NCBI RefSeq assembly: GCF_000300255.2
Contig: NC_020913.1
Span: 430,296 to 494,295, forward strand
Direction: 5' to 3'
DNA length: 64,000 nt
Origin: Candidatus Methanomethylophilus alvi Mx1201
GTDB lineage: Archaea; Thermoplasmatota; Thermoplasmata; Methanomassiliicoccales; Methanomethylophilaceae
Of the stretch, positions 35,544 through 43,630 are shown in pieces. The notes under the pieces were generated by a model. The model did not search any database and was not told where the DNA came from. It saw only the letters and a program-made list of their open reading frames with translations. Made by a program: the position numbers and the translations under genes. Every line of letters begins with the position of its first letter. Position 1 is the stretch's first letter.

Positions 35544-37277
35544 TCATCTTCTCTTCAGATAGCGCAGGGTATACGCTATGGCCACGAATAGGGTACCTGC
35601 CCCTGCCACCACGAAGTGGTCGAGCAGACTGACCTCGTTCGGCATGATCAGGATGATCAGGAAGTCTATCGCGATTATGAGGATCCACGCGTTCATCTCG
35701 ACCAGGTACTTCATGATCTTGGCGGTCCTGCTCTGGATGTTTCCGGAACCGGCCTCGGCCGCCTTCCTTTCGGAATCCAGCATAACCCTCTCGATGAACT
35801 TGAAGTTGAACACCAGACGGTAGATGATCGGGATGAGGACCACGAAGTTGGCGATCATGATGATCATGGTCGAATAATATGTGGTTATGGCCTCGGAGGT
35901 GTTGTCGTACAGGAACTCGGCCAGGAACGGCGTCATGATGTAGACGCATATCTCGACGATGGCCAGCAGCATGACCTCGAAGTAGGTGTAGGTGACCCTG
36001 GTACGGAAGTTCGCCCTGGTCGTCTTGGAGGCCAGGGACAGCTTGGCGTAGAAGTTGGACCTCATCTTCTCGAGTTTCAGGAATCCGTTGACCATGAACT
36101 GGGGGCTCTTGTTCTGGACGGTGTCGCAGATCTTCTCCGACTTGCTGTCTATTATCGGCAGCAGGATCATCGTCATGAGGGCCGATCCGACCACCGCCGC
36201 ATAGAAGTCGGGCGAGATGATGTTGGCGTCGTACGCCTCCTTGCTGATGATGAAGGCGAACTCCCCCATGGCGACCAGCGATATGGACGAGTAGAACGAC
36301 ATACGCATCGGCTTGTTGCCGACGAAATATGCCAGCAGGACGGACGAGCACTTCAGTACGAAGTAGATCACGTAGATGATCAGTATGATCGCGATGTTGT
36401 CGACGAGGGATTCCGGTCTGATCTCCAGCCCTATCGAGATGAAGAACATCATCATGAATATGTCCTTCATCGGCCGTATGTCGTGCTCTATGATCTTGGC
36501 CGGTTTCGCCTGGGACACTATCACTCCCATCATGAACGCCCCGATCGCCATGGACAGTCCGACGAGGGTCGAAAGCCATGCCATGCAGAAGCAGAGTCCC
36601 AGGGCTACGATCAGGATGATCTCGTCCGACATCTTCTCGCCTATCCAATCCAGGAGTTTCGGTATGAACAGCAGTCCCAGACCGATGGCGGCCACCATGA
36701 ACACGATGATGGTCAGCAGCATCCAGACGATGGATTCGGCGGACATGGCCTCGCCGGTCATCATAGGCGATATGGCGGACAGGATGATGACCTGTGCCAC
36801 ATCCTCGACGACCGTGATGAGGATGACGGTCTCCACCTCGGCATGCGTGAGCCTGTCCTGGTCCTTCAGGACGATGGTGACGACGGCGGTGGAGGAACCC
36901 GAGATGATGGCACCGAAGATGATGGCCTGCAGGGAGTCGAGTCCCAGGAACAGCATACCCAGAAGATACCCGCCGAAAAGCATCAGCGGGACCTGGATCA
37001 TGACCACCATTATGGCGAACGAACCCATCTTCCGGAGCTTCTTCAGATTGAGCTCCATCCCGATACAGAACATGAGGAATATGAGTCCCAGGTCGGAAAG
37101 GAAGTTCACGATGAGCTCGGTATCCTCGGACTTACCGGACCAATAGTTGGCCAGGATGATACCGGTCACAAGATATCCGATGACTGCTGGCATCTTCAGT
37201 TTCCTGAAGACCATCGAGCAGACGCCTCCTAAAAGCAGGAGGATCGTCATGTTTACAAGCAGTACGGACTCTTCCAT
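35544..37277 (-). CDS. CPA2-family cation:proton antiporter
   Basis: A 577-residue membrane protein. The N-terminal roughly 400 residues form a CPA2/KefB-like transporter with about 12-13 spans, including VIGYLVTGIILANYW, the SGSSTAVVTIVL region and the VVEDVAQVI segment with the ion-binding acidic residue. About 180 residues follow, including three further hydrophobic spans but no TrkA-N domain. It probably exchanges Na+ or K+ for protons. It is a single gene, convergent with sbcC; a 434-base gap separates its start from the aromatic operon. Confidence 0.85.
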   Translation of the reverse strand: MEESVLLVNMTILLLLGGVCSMVFRKLKMPAVIGYLVTGIILANYWSGKSEDTELIVNFLSDLGLIFLMFCIGMELNLKKLRKMGSFAIMVVMIQVPLMLFGGYLLGMLFLGLDSLQAIIFGAIISGSSTAVVTIVLKDQDRLTHAEVETVILITVVEDVAQVIILSAISPMMTGEAMSAESIVWMLLTIIVFMVAAIGLGLLFIPKLLDWIGEKMSDEIILIVALGLCFCMAWLSTLVGLSMAIGAFMMGVIVSQAKPAKIIEHDIRPMKDIFMMMFFISIGLEIRPESLVDNIAIILIIYVIYFVLKCSSVLLAYFVGNKPMRMSFYSSISLVAMGEFAFIISKEAYDANIISPDFYAAVVGSALMTMILLPIIDSKSEKICDTVQNKSPQFMVNGFLKLEKMRSNFYAKLSLASKTTRANFRTRVTYTYFEVMLLAIVEICVYIMTPFLAEFLYDNTSEAITTYYSTMIIMIANFVVLIPIIYRLVFNFKFIERVMLDSERKAAEAGSGNIQSRTAKIMKYLVEMNAWILIIAIDFLIILIMPNEVSLLDHFVVAGAGTLFVAIAYTLRYLKRR

Positions 37278-37711
37278 CCCTTAACCCATTCCCCGTTGCA
37301 GGCTATCGAACATATTGATTAAAACCTTATCGCATGCGCGCGAAACTGTGGATTTCGAAGATTGTCGTTACTGATATCGCCCCCGGATACGACATTGGAA
37401 TATCTGGCACATGTTTTAATCCGTTACTGCGAACGCAGATGTCCCTATGTAGGTACTACACTGTCGGAGCGGCATAGTTACGATATTCGTAACGGGTGTG
37501 CGGGGGTCTTTTTCCGCGACGGATGCGGTTTTCCATACAATGTATTATTTTATTCACTAATGTATCTATAATTGCAACAATATTTATTAGTTAGAACGTA
37601 GCATGAGCCGTGCTAACAATGAACACGGAACCTGCGTCAAATTCTTAATATAAGCAGAATTTAGACCGCAGTGATATTCCGTGCTGACAACACAGACAAG
37701 GAGACGATAAT
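37278..37711. other. Long divergent intergenic region
   Basis: This 434-base gap lies between the antiporter and the aromatic operon. It contains a copy of CTGGCACAT (37404-37412), a perfect palindrome GTTACGA-TAT-TCGTAAC (37478-37494) and AT-rich DNA (37540-37600). A probable promoter (TTAATATAAG, about 37646-37655) precedes the aromatic operon, whose first ATG has GGAGA in front. The only open frame, 69 codons from 37362, does not look like a protein. Confidence 0.5.
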
Positions 37712-38503
37712 ATGGATGGAAAAGGAATTCGCATGGAGAGGATCATGGACAGGAAGACTGGCCGCGCGGTCATAATCCCCATGGATCACGGTATCTCCAA
37801 CGGCCCTATGGCCGGACTGTACGATATGAGGGAGACCGTGGACAACGTCACCAACGGGGGCGCGACCGCGGTCATCATGCACAAGGGACTGATCAGGTAC
37901 TCCTACCGCGGTTCCGGGAAGGACGTCGGACTGATCATGCACCTGTCCGCATCCACCGATGTCGGTTCCAATGCGAACCACAAGGTCGACATCACCACCG
38001 TCGAGGAGGCGATAAAATACGGTGCCGACGCGGTCTCCATCCACATCAACTTCGGCGACGAGTACGAGCCCGAGATGCTCAGGTCCGCCGGAGAGGTTTC
38101 CCGTATCTGCAACGAGTGGGGGATGCCCCTCATCGTGATGGCGTACCCCAGGGGACACGACATCAACTCCTACGACCCCCAGAAGGTCGCCCACTGCGCC
38201 AGGGCAGCCGCCGAGCTGGGTGCGGATATCGTCAAGGTCAGCTACACCGGGGACATCGATTCCTTCAGGGACGTCGTCAGAGGTGCCCTCGCACCCGTCG
38301 TCATCGCCGGAGGACCCAAGATGAACACGGACATGGACGTCCTCAACATGGTCCATGACTCCATCGAGGCCGGAGGGCGCGGCGTGTCCATCGGAAGGAA
38401 CGTCTTCCAGAACAAGAACGTGGAAGGCATCACCCGTGCGATCTCCAAGATCGTCCTCGAGGACTACTCCGTCGAGGAAGCCGCCAAGTTCCTGAAGCAG
38501 TGA
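37712..38503 (+). CDS. aroA': 2-amino-3,7-dideoxy-D-threo-hept-6-ulosonate (ADH) synthase
   Basis: A 263-residue class I aldolase (DeoC/LacD/FBA-type barrel) related to archaeal ADH synthase, the first step of the archaeal route to dehydroquinate. The N terminus IIPMDHGISNGPM, the Schiff-base region DIVKVSYTG and phosphate-binding VVIAGGPKM and GGRGVSIGRNVFQ are typical. Its neighbour is dehydroquinate synthase II, which separates it functionally from fructose-bisphosphate aldolase homologues. It opens a five-gene aromatic operon with overlapping or near-overlapping genes. Confidence 0.9.
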   Translation: MDGKGIRMERIMDRKTGRAVIIPMDHGISNGPMAGLYDMRETVDNVTNGGATAVIMHKGLIRYSYRGSGKDVGLIMHLSASTDVGSNANHKVDITTVEEAIKYGADAVSIHINFGDEYEPEMLRSAGEVSRICNEWGMPLIVMAYPRGHDINSYDPQKVAHCARAAAELGADIVKVSYTGDIDSFRDVVRGALAPVVIAGGPKMNTDMDVLNMVHDSIEAGGRGVSIGRNVFQNKNVEGITRAISKIVLEDYSVEEAAKFLKQ

Positions 38504-38508
38504 TCCAG

Positions 38509-39531
38509 ATGGAAGCGAAGAAGATCTTCGTCAGGGCGGACCTCCCCGCCGAGAAGGACGACAGGAAGGACCTGGTCACCAACGGTCTCGAGTCCGGCAT
38601 CGTATCATACATCCTAAGGAAGGGGGACGAGCAGTTCACCGACCTCGGGAAGATGGAGGACGCCGTGTTCTTCGACGGCGGCAAGCCCACCGACAAGTCC
38701 TGGGAGGTCTGCAGGATCGACACCCCCGAGGATCAGGCGAAGACTCTCGCCCTCGCCGGGAAGAGGGACGTCATCGTGGTGAAGACCAGCGACTGGACCA
38801 TCATCCCCCTGGAGAACATGATCGCCAAGTTCAGGTCCTCCGGGACCAAGGTGTACGCCATCGCCACCAGGAAGGAGGATGCAGAACTCTACCTGAAGAC
38901 CATGGAGAAGGGGGTGGACGGGGTCGTCATCCAGACCGACGACCCGCTTTCCATCTCCAAGTTCAGGGACCTCCTCACCGTCAGCGAGCCCGTGTCCCTC
39001 GACGAGGTCGAGGTCGTATCCGTGAAGCCCCTCGAGATGGGTGACAGGGTGTGTGTGGACACCTGCAACCTCATGAATCCCGGGGAGGGTATGCTCGTCG
39101 GTTCCTACTCCAACTGCCTTTTCCTCATACAGAGCGAGAGCGAGGCGAACGGTTACGTGGCCACCAGGCCCTTCCGCGTTAACGCCGGGGCCGTCCACGA
39201 GTACTGCATGGTCCCCGGAGGGGGGACCAGGTACCTGTCCGAGGTATCCGCCGGGGACCCCGTCCTCATATGCGACAGGAACGGGAAGACGCGCGTCGGT
39301 TCCGTCGGCCGCTGCAAGGTCGAGGTGAGGCCCATGCTCATCGTGGAGGCCACCGACGGCAAGAAGACCTACAACGTCATCCTCCAGAACGCCGAGACCA
39401 TCAAGGTCGTCACCCCCAAGGGTTCCCAGTCCGTCACCAAACTGAAGAAGGGCGACAAGGTGCTGGCACATCTCGCCACCGGGGGAAGGCACTTCGGTAT
39501 GAAGGTCGAGGAGACCATCACGGAGAAGTGA
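38509..39531 (+). CDS. aroB': 3-dehydroquinate synthase II (archaeal type)
   Basis: A 340-residue archaeal DHQ synthase II, oxidatively deaminating ADH to 3-dehydroquinate with NAD. The C-terminal half (RVCVDTCNLMNPGEGMLVGSYS) and the tail (GGRHFGMKVEETITEK) are characteristic of the family. I prefer ATG 38509 (MEAKKIFVRADL). An in-frame GTG at 38500 overlapping the previous stop is an alternative that would add three residues. One copy of CTGGCACAT encodes its LAH near the C terminus. Confidence 0.93.
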   Translation: MEAKKIFVRADLPAEKDDRKDLVTNGLESGIVSYILRKGDEQFTDLGKMEDAVFFDGGKPTDKSWEVCRIDTPEDQAKTLALAGKRDVIVVKTSDWTIIPLENMIAKFRSSGTKVYAIATRKEDAELYLKTMEKGVDGVVIQTDDPLSISKFRDLLTVSEPVSLDEVEVVSVKPLEMGDRVCVDTCNLMNPGEGMLVGSYSNCLFLIQSESEANGYVATRPFRVNAGAVHEYCMVPGGGTRYLSEVSAGDPVLICDRNGKTRVGSVGRCKVEVRPMLIVEATDGKKTYNVILQNAETIKVVTPKGSQSVTKLKKGDKVLAHLATGGRHFGMKVEETITEK

Positions 39532-39533
39532 GC

Positions 39534-40829
39534 ATGAGGGTCTGCGCCTCCTACGGCTCCGTCCCCGACAGGCTGGCGGACGCAGATATGCACGAACTGA
39601 GGCTGGACGTCTTCGACGTCCTGCCTCCCGACCTGGACAGGGATTGTATCGTCACCCTGGCCGGGAAGGACATCTCCGCCGTCCCCGCCGGTTTCGAGGG
39701 GATGGTGGATGTCGGGGATTCCGATGCGGAGATACCGTTCAGGAAGATCCGCTCGGTACACGATTTCGAGAAGACCCCGTCCGAGGAGGTCCTCAGGAGG
39801 ACCTTGGAGACGGGAGACCAGGAGCTTTCCAAATTCGCCTGCATGGTAAGGTCGTTCTCCGACCTGCATACCATCTACAAGGCGGCGACATCCGTCGGGA
39901 GGAAGCATCTCGTCCTCGGGATGGGGGAGATGGGCACCGTGACCCGTATCAGACAGGGGATCCTGGGCAACGACTTCTCCTTCGGATACGTGGGCAGGAG
40001 GACCGCATCCGGTCAGCTGAGTGCGGAGGAGATGAAGGCCTTGGGGGACGACTGTGCCGTGGTCGGCATAACCGGGAACCCTCTGGGACATACGCTTTCC
40101 CCCGTCATGCAGGGGGCCGCCATGAGGGACAAGGGGATAAACGGGATCTACCTGAAGTTCGAATCCCCGGACCTGGCACATGTGGACGACGTCATCCGCG
40201 AGTACGACATAAGGGGTATGAACGTGACCATTCCCTACAAGCAGGACGTGGTCCCCTACCTCGACAGGGTCGAGGGACCGGCCGAGAGGATGGGTGCGGT
40301 GAACACCGTCGTCAACGAGGACGGAAGACTGGTCGGGACCAATACCGACTACGCCGGTGTGCTGTATGCGTTCGAAAGGGCCGGCAGGAGTCTGTCCGAC
40401 TGCGACAGGGTCCTCGTCTTCGGTTCCGGAGGGGCCTCCCGGGCGGCGGTCTATGCCGCACAGGAGTCCGGGTGCAAAGTAAGTGTCCTGGGCAGGACGC
40501 CGGCGAAGGTGGAGGCCCTTTGTAAGGACATGGGTGCGGAGGTCGCCCCGGGCATTTCCTTGGACGGATACGACGCCCTGATCAACTGCACTCCCGTCGG
40601 CATGAAGGACGATTCCGATTACATGTTCGACCTGGCCGGTCTGAAAAAGGACATGGCCGTCATGGACATGGTCTACAACAGGAAGACCGTGCTGGTGAAA
40701 AAGGCCGAAGAGACGGGATGCATCGTGGCCAGCGGAAGGGACATGCTCGTCGGACAGGGTGCGATGTCTTTCGAGAGATGGTTCGGCGTGAGGCCGGATA
40801 CCGAGATCATGAGGCGTGCGATAGAATGA
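39534..40829 (+). CDS. aroDE: Fused 3-dehydroquinate dehydratase (type I) / shikimate dehydrogenase
   Basis: A 431-residue bifunctional protein. The N-terminal part (about 1-165) is a compact type I AroD: ELRLD near residue 21, the catalytic-histidine segment SVHDFEKTP (H76) and the Schiff-base lysine in SKFACM (K100). The C-terminal part (about 174-431) is AroE, with GITGNPLGHTLSP, NVTIPYK, NTDYAG, the NADP-binding FGSGGASRAA and NCTPVGM. It converts dehydroquinate through dehydroshikimate to shikimate. It starts 2 nt after aroB' and overlaps aroK by ATGA. Archaea commonly encode these domains separately. Confidence 0.92.
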   Translation: MRVCASYGSVPDRLADADMHELRLDVFDVLPPDLDRDCIVTLAGKDISAVPAGFEGMVDVGDSDAEIPFRKIRSVHDFEKTPSEEVLRRTLETGDQELSKFACMVRSFSDLHTIYKAATSVGRKHLVLGMGEMGTVTRIRQGILGNDFSFGYVGRRTASGQLSAEEMKALGDDCAVVGITGNPLGHTLSPVMQGAAMRDKGINGIYLKFESPDLAHVDDVIREYDIRGMNVTIPYKQDVVPYLDRVEGPAERMGAVNTVVNEDGRLVGTNTDYAGVLYAFERAGRSLSDCDRVLVFGSGGASRAAVYAAQESGCKVSVLGRTPAKVEALCKDMGAEVAPGISLDGYDALINCTPVGMKDDSDYMFDLAGLKKDMAVMDMVYNRKTVLVKKAEETGCIVASGRDMLVGQGAMSFERWFGVRPDTEIMRRAIE

Positions 40830-41641
40830 CCGGGAAAGGGGAGTCTCACGGTTGCATATCGGTCATGAACGGCATCGTCAGCGGGACCGGGGCCGTCATA
40901 GGTATCGCCCTGAGGACCCGGGCCTCGTACGATGAGGGCGGAAAGACCCAGGACGTCCGGATAGGGGGTTCCGAGAGTACCGACGACAGGCTTGCTAGGA
41001 TCTGCGTCGGAAGGACGCTGGATGCCATAGGCGTCGATCCGTCCGCAGGATACGTCCTCTCCATCGAGTCGGAGATCCCCCCGTCCAGAGGCCTCAAGAG
41101 TTCCAGCTCGGTCTGCAATGCGGTGATATCCGCAGTTCTGGCACATCACGGGGTATCCATGGACGTCATGGATATGATAAGACTCGGCGTCGAATGTGCG
41201 AAGGAGGCGAAGGTCACCGTCACGGGTTCCTTCGACGACGCCTGCGGGTGCGAGCTGGGCGGATTCATAGTCACGGATAACTACCGTAACGAGGTCCTGA
41301 GGAAGGAGCCGTTCGGGAGATACGACGTGGTGCTCTGCATCCCTGAATACACGAAGAACCACACCCCTCGGGAGAGGTACAACGCCGTGGCTCCCGAGAT
41401 GGAGAGGATAAAGGAGGTCTGCAAGACCGACCCTCTTGCGGCCATGACCATGAACGGCAGGCTCATAGCCCGTGTAACGGGAGAGAGCGAAGAACTCATA
41501 GACGATGCGCTGGCACATGGTGCGTTGGCCGCCGGGATATCCGGTACCGGTCCGGCCATAGCGGTTGTCGCGGAGTCCGGAAAGGGCGGAAGGATAGCCG
41601 AGGCGCTGGATTGCAGGACCATTCTTACGGAGACGAGATAA
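40826..41641 (+). CDS. aroK: Archaeal shikimate kinase (GHMP superfamily)
   Basis: A 271-residue GHMP kinase unrelated to bacterial AroK. The ATP-binding motif PSRGLKSSSSVCNA (about residues 86-99) and the C-terminal GISGTGPAIAVV are diagnostic of archaeal shikimate kinase. It phosphorylates shikimate and sits between aroDE and aroA. The start overlaps the aroDE stop (ATGA). Both LAH tripeptides in this protein are encoded by the CTGGCACAT 9-mer. Confidence 0.93.
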   Translation: MTGKGESHGCISVMNGIVSGTGAVIGIALRTRASYDEGGKTQDVRIGGSESTDDRLARICVGRTLDAIGVDPSAGYVLSIESEIPPSRGLKSSSSVCNAVISAVLAHHGVSMDVMDMIRLGVECAKEAKVTVTGSFDDACGCELGGFIVTDNYRNEVLRKEPFGRYDVVLCIPEYTKNHTPRERYNAVAPEMERIKEVCKTDPLAAMTMNGRLIARVTGESEELIDDALAHGALAAGISGTGPAIAVVAESGKGGRIAEALDCRTILTETR

Positions 41642-42904
41642 ATGTCAGACATAGTTTTCAGGGGAGGAAGGGCCGAGGGGAAGGTCTCCCCTCCCCCGTC
41701 CAAGAGCCATACCCACAGGGCCATAATCATGTCGGCCCTGTCCGAAGGCAGGTGCGAGGTCTCCTCGCCGCTGATCTCCTTCGACACCCGGGCCACCATG
41801 GATGCGGTCAGGGCGATGGGGGCCGTGGTGACGGAAAGGGAAGGATCCGTGACAGTGGAATGCGAAAGCATCCATGCCCCGGACCGTACCATCGACGTGA
41901 TGAACTCCGGTACGACCATGAGGCTCATGACCGGGATATCCAGTCTTTTCTCCGAGAAGGTCGTCCTTACCGGCGATTCCTCCATACAGAAGAGACCCAT
42001 GGGTCCCCTTCTTGATTCGCTCTCCGCAGCCGGGGTGGAATGTTCATCCAATGGAGGGAAGCCCCCCGTGGAGGTCCGCGGACCCATAACCGGGAGCGAA
42101 CTGGTCATAGACGGAGGTGTCAGTTCACAGTTCGTATCTTCGCTGATCATGTCGTCCCCTCTCACCGGACGCCCTACCGATGTGCGCATAACCGGGCACC
42201 TCGTCTCCAAACCGTATATCGACATAACCACCTCGATGATGGGGAAGTTCGGTGTGGAGGTCACGGAGGAGGGCAACGTCTTCCATGCCGAGCCTCAGCA
42301 CTACATGCCTACAGATTACCGCGTACCGGCGGATTTCTCGTCATCCGCATTCCCGCTGGTCGCAGGAGGGATCGCAGGCAGGGTCACCGCCAGAGGGATG
42401 GACATGTCCGATCCCCAGGGGGACAGGAAGATCATAGACGTACTGAAGGAGGCCGGGTGCGATGTGGAGGTCTCCGGTGACGAGGTCACCTGCAGTAACA
42501 CCGGCAGGCTGGAAGGTGCGGAGATAGACATGGGGGACATCCCCGACCTGTTCCCCGTGGTCGCCGTCCTTCTGAGTACGGCCAAAGGGAGGAGCAGGCT
42601 GTACGGCGCTCCTCATTTGAGGTTCAAGGAGAGCGACAGGATCGCCCTTACCGAGAACATGTTGAGGACCTTGGGGGCCGATATCCGCGGGACCGAGGAC
42701 GGGTGCGTCATCGAAGGGGTGGAGAGACTTCACGGAGGGAGGATCGAGCACAACGGCGACCACAGGATGATGATGGCGGCCGCGGTAGCTTCTCTCGTAT
42801 CCGACGGTCCGGTCTCTATGGAGAACGATGCATGCTGGAATGTATCCTATCCGGGATTCCCCGAGCAGATGAGGTCCATAGGCATGGATATCGAAGGGCT
42901 ATGA
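41642..42904 (+). CDS. aroA: 3-phosphoshikimate 1-carboxyvinyltransferase (EPSP synthase)
   Basis: A 420-residue EPSP synthase. Motifs include PPSKSHTHRAIIMSALSEG, NSGTTMRLMTG, GDSSIQKRPMGPL and the C-terminal RLHGGRIEHNGDHRMMMA. It begins directly after the aroK stop and completes the ADH-to-EPSP section of the operon. Chorismate synthase is not in the window. Confidence 0.96.
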   Translation: MSDIVFRGGRAEGKVSPPPSKSHTHRAIIMSALSEGRCEVSSPLISFDTRATMDAVRAMGAVVTEREGSVTVECESIHAPDRTIDVMNSGTTMRLMTGISSLFSEKVVLTGDSSIQKRPMGPLLDSLSAAGVECSSNGGKPPVEVRGPITGSELVIDGGVSSQFVSSLIMSSPLTGRPTDVRITGHLVSKPYIDITTSMMGKFGVEVTEEGNVFHAEPQHYMPTDYRVPADFSSSAFPLVAGGIAGRVTARGMDMSDPQGDRKIIDVLKEAGCDVEVSGDEVTCSNTGRLEGAEIDMGDIPDLFPVVAVLLSTAKGRSRLYGAPHLRFKESDRIALTENMLRTLGADIRGTEDGCVIEGVERLHGGRIEHNGDHRMMMAAAVASLVSDGPVSMENDACWNVSYPGFPEQMRSIGMDIEGL

Positions 42905-43065
42905 CCCTTATCTGCGGATGGTGACTTTTCAGAGATCCAGTTCCTCGAACAGGACCTTCGCCTTCTTGTTCTGGAGACACACTCCGTAGAGGTATGTCTT
43001 CCCCCTTCATACCTCGACATATGAGTCTATAGGTTTAAAGGCTGTCCTCTTCCGATCCGAAACCT

Positions 43066-43623
43066 TCAGAGGGATATGAGCCAGAAGTGGGTGGTGTTGT
43101 CCTTCCTGTCCTCTATGTTTTCATGTGCCAGATGCAGTCCGTAATGCTCCCCGGCGGAACGTTTGCATAGGACGGCACAGTCGTCGGGAAGTCTTCCTTC
43201 GGCCAGGAGCTCGGCCGCATATGCAGTGTCGGTACACTCTATCATCTCTGCCCCAGGATACAGCCTGGAAAGCGAATCCTTGCATTGTCCCAGCGCCTGT
43301 ATGTGGGATGCGACCTTCGATATGCGGAGGTCCGCCCTTTTGGTGAAGACGCAGTGATGTATGTGCAGATCCCCCTCCCTCACCGTCTTTACATCCTTCC
43401 CTTCGAGGGACCTCTGCGTCTCCAGGACCGGTCCCGCCGTGCTGTTCCTGACGGCCACGACACCGTAGTCCACCTTTCCGTTGCAGAGGGCATCCACCAC
43501 ATCCTTGGACGTGACCAAGGGGACGTGCTCCGCATCGTCGAACCCCATCTCCCTCGCGAATATCTGGGACATCTCCTCGCTGTTGGAGAAGGGGATGCCC
43601 ATGTAACCGATCCTCGTCATCAT
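43066..43623 (-). CDS. pheA: ACT-less prephenate dehydratase
   Basis: A protein of about 185 residues covering only the prephenate dehydratase domain: IGYMGIPFSNSEEM at the N terminus, VAVRNSTAGPV, HIHHCVF and the C-terminal NTTHFWLISL. The regulatory ACT domain that normally follows (about 80 residues) is missing. The usual TRF catalytic motif reads THF here. GAGGTG precedes two adjacent ATGs (43623 and 43620). It lies 7 nt downstream of the ABC-F gene on the same strand. It probably makes phenylpyruvate from prephenate. Confidence 0.8.
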   Translation of the reverse strand: MMTRIGYMGIPFSNSEEMSQIFAREMGFDDAEHVPLVTSKDVVDALCNGKVDYGVVAVRNSTAGPVLETQRSLEGKDVKTVREGDLHIHHCVFTKRADLRISKVASHIQALGQCKDSLSRLYPGAEMIECTDTAYAAELLAEGRLPDDCAVLCKRSAGEHYGLHLAHENIEDRKDNTTHFWLISL

Positions 43624-43630
43624 AAACACC

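Noticed and set aside
37362..37571. 69-codon open frame in the antiporter-aromatic gap
   Set aside because: It has no ribosome binding site and a composition unlike its neighbours; the region looks regulatory.
42929..43020. Small minus-strand protein ending YGVCLQNKKAKVLFEELDL
   Set aside because: The frame has no start codon; it would need a one-base insertion in a G5 run after ATG 43020. It could be a decayed small gene, but the evidence is too thin.
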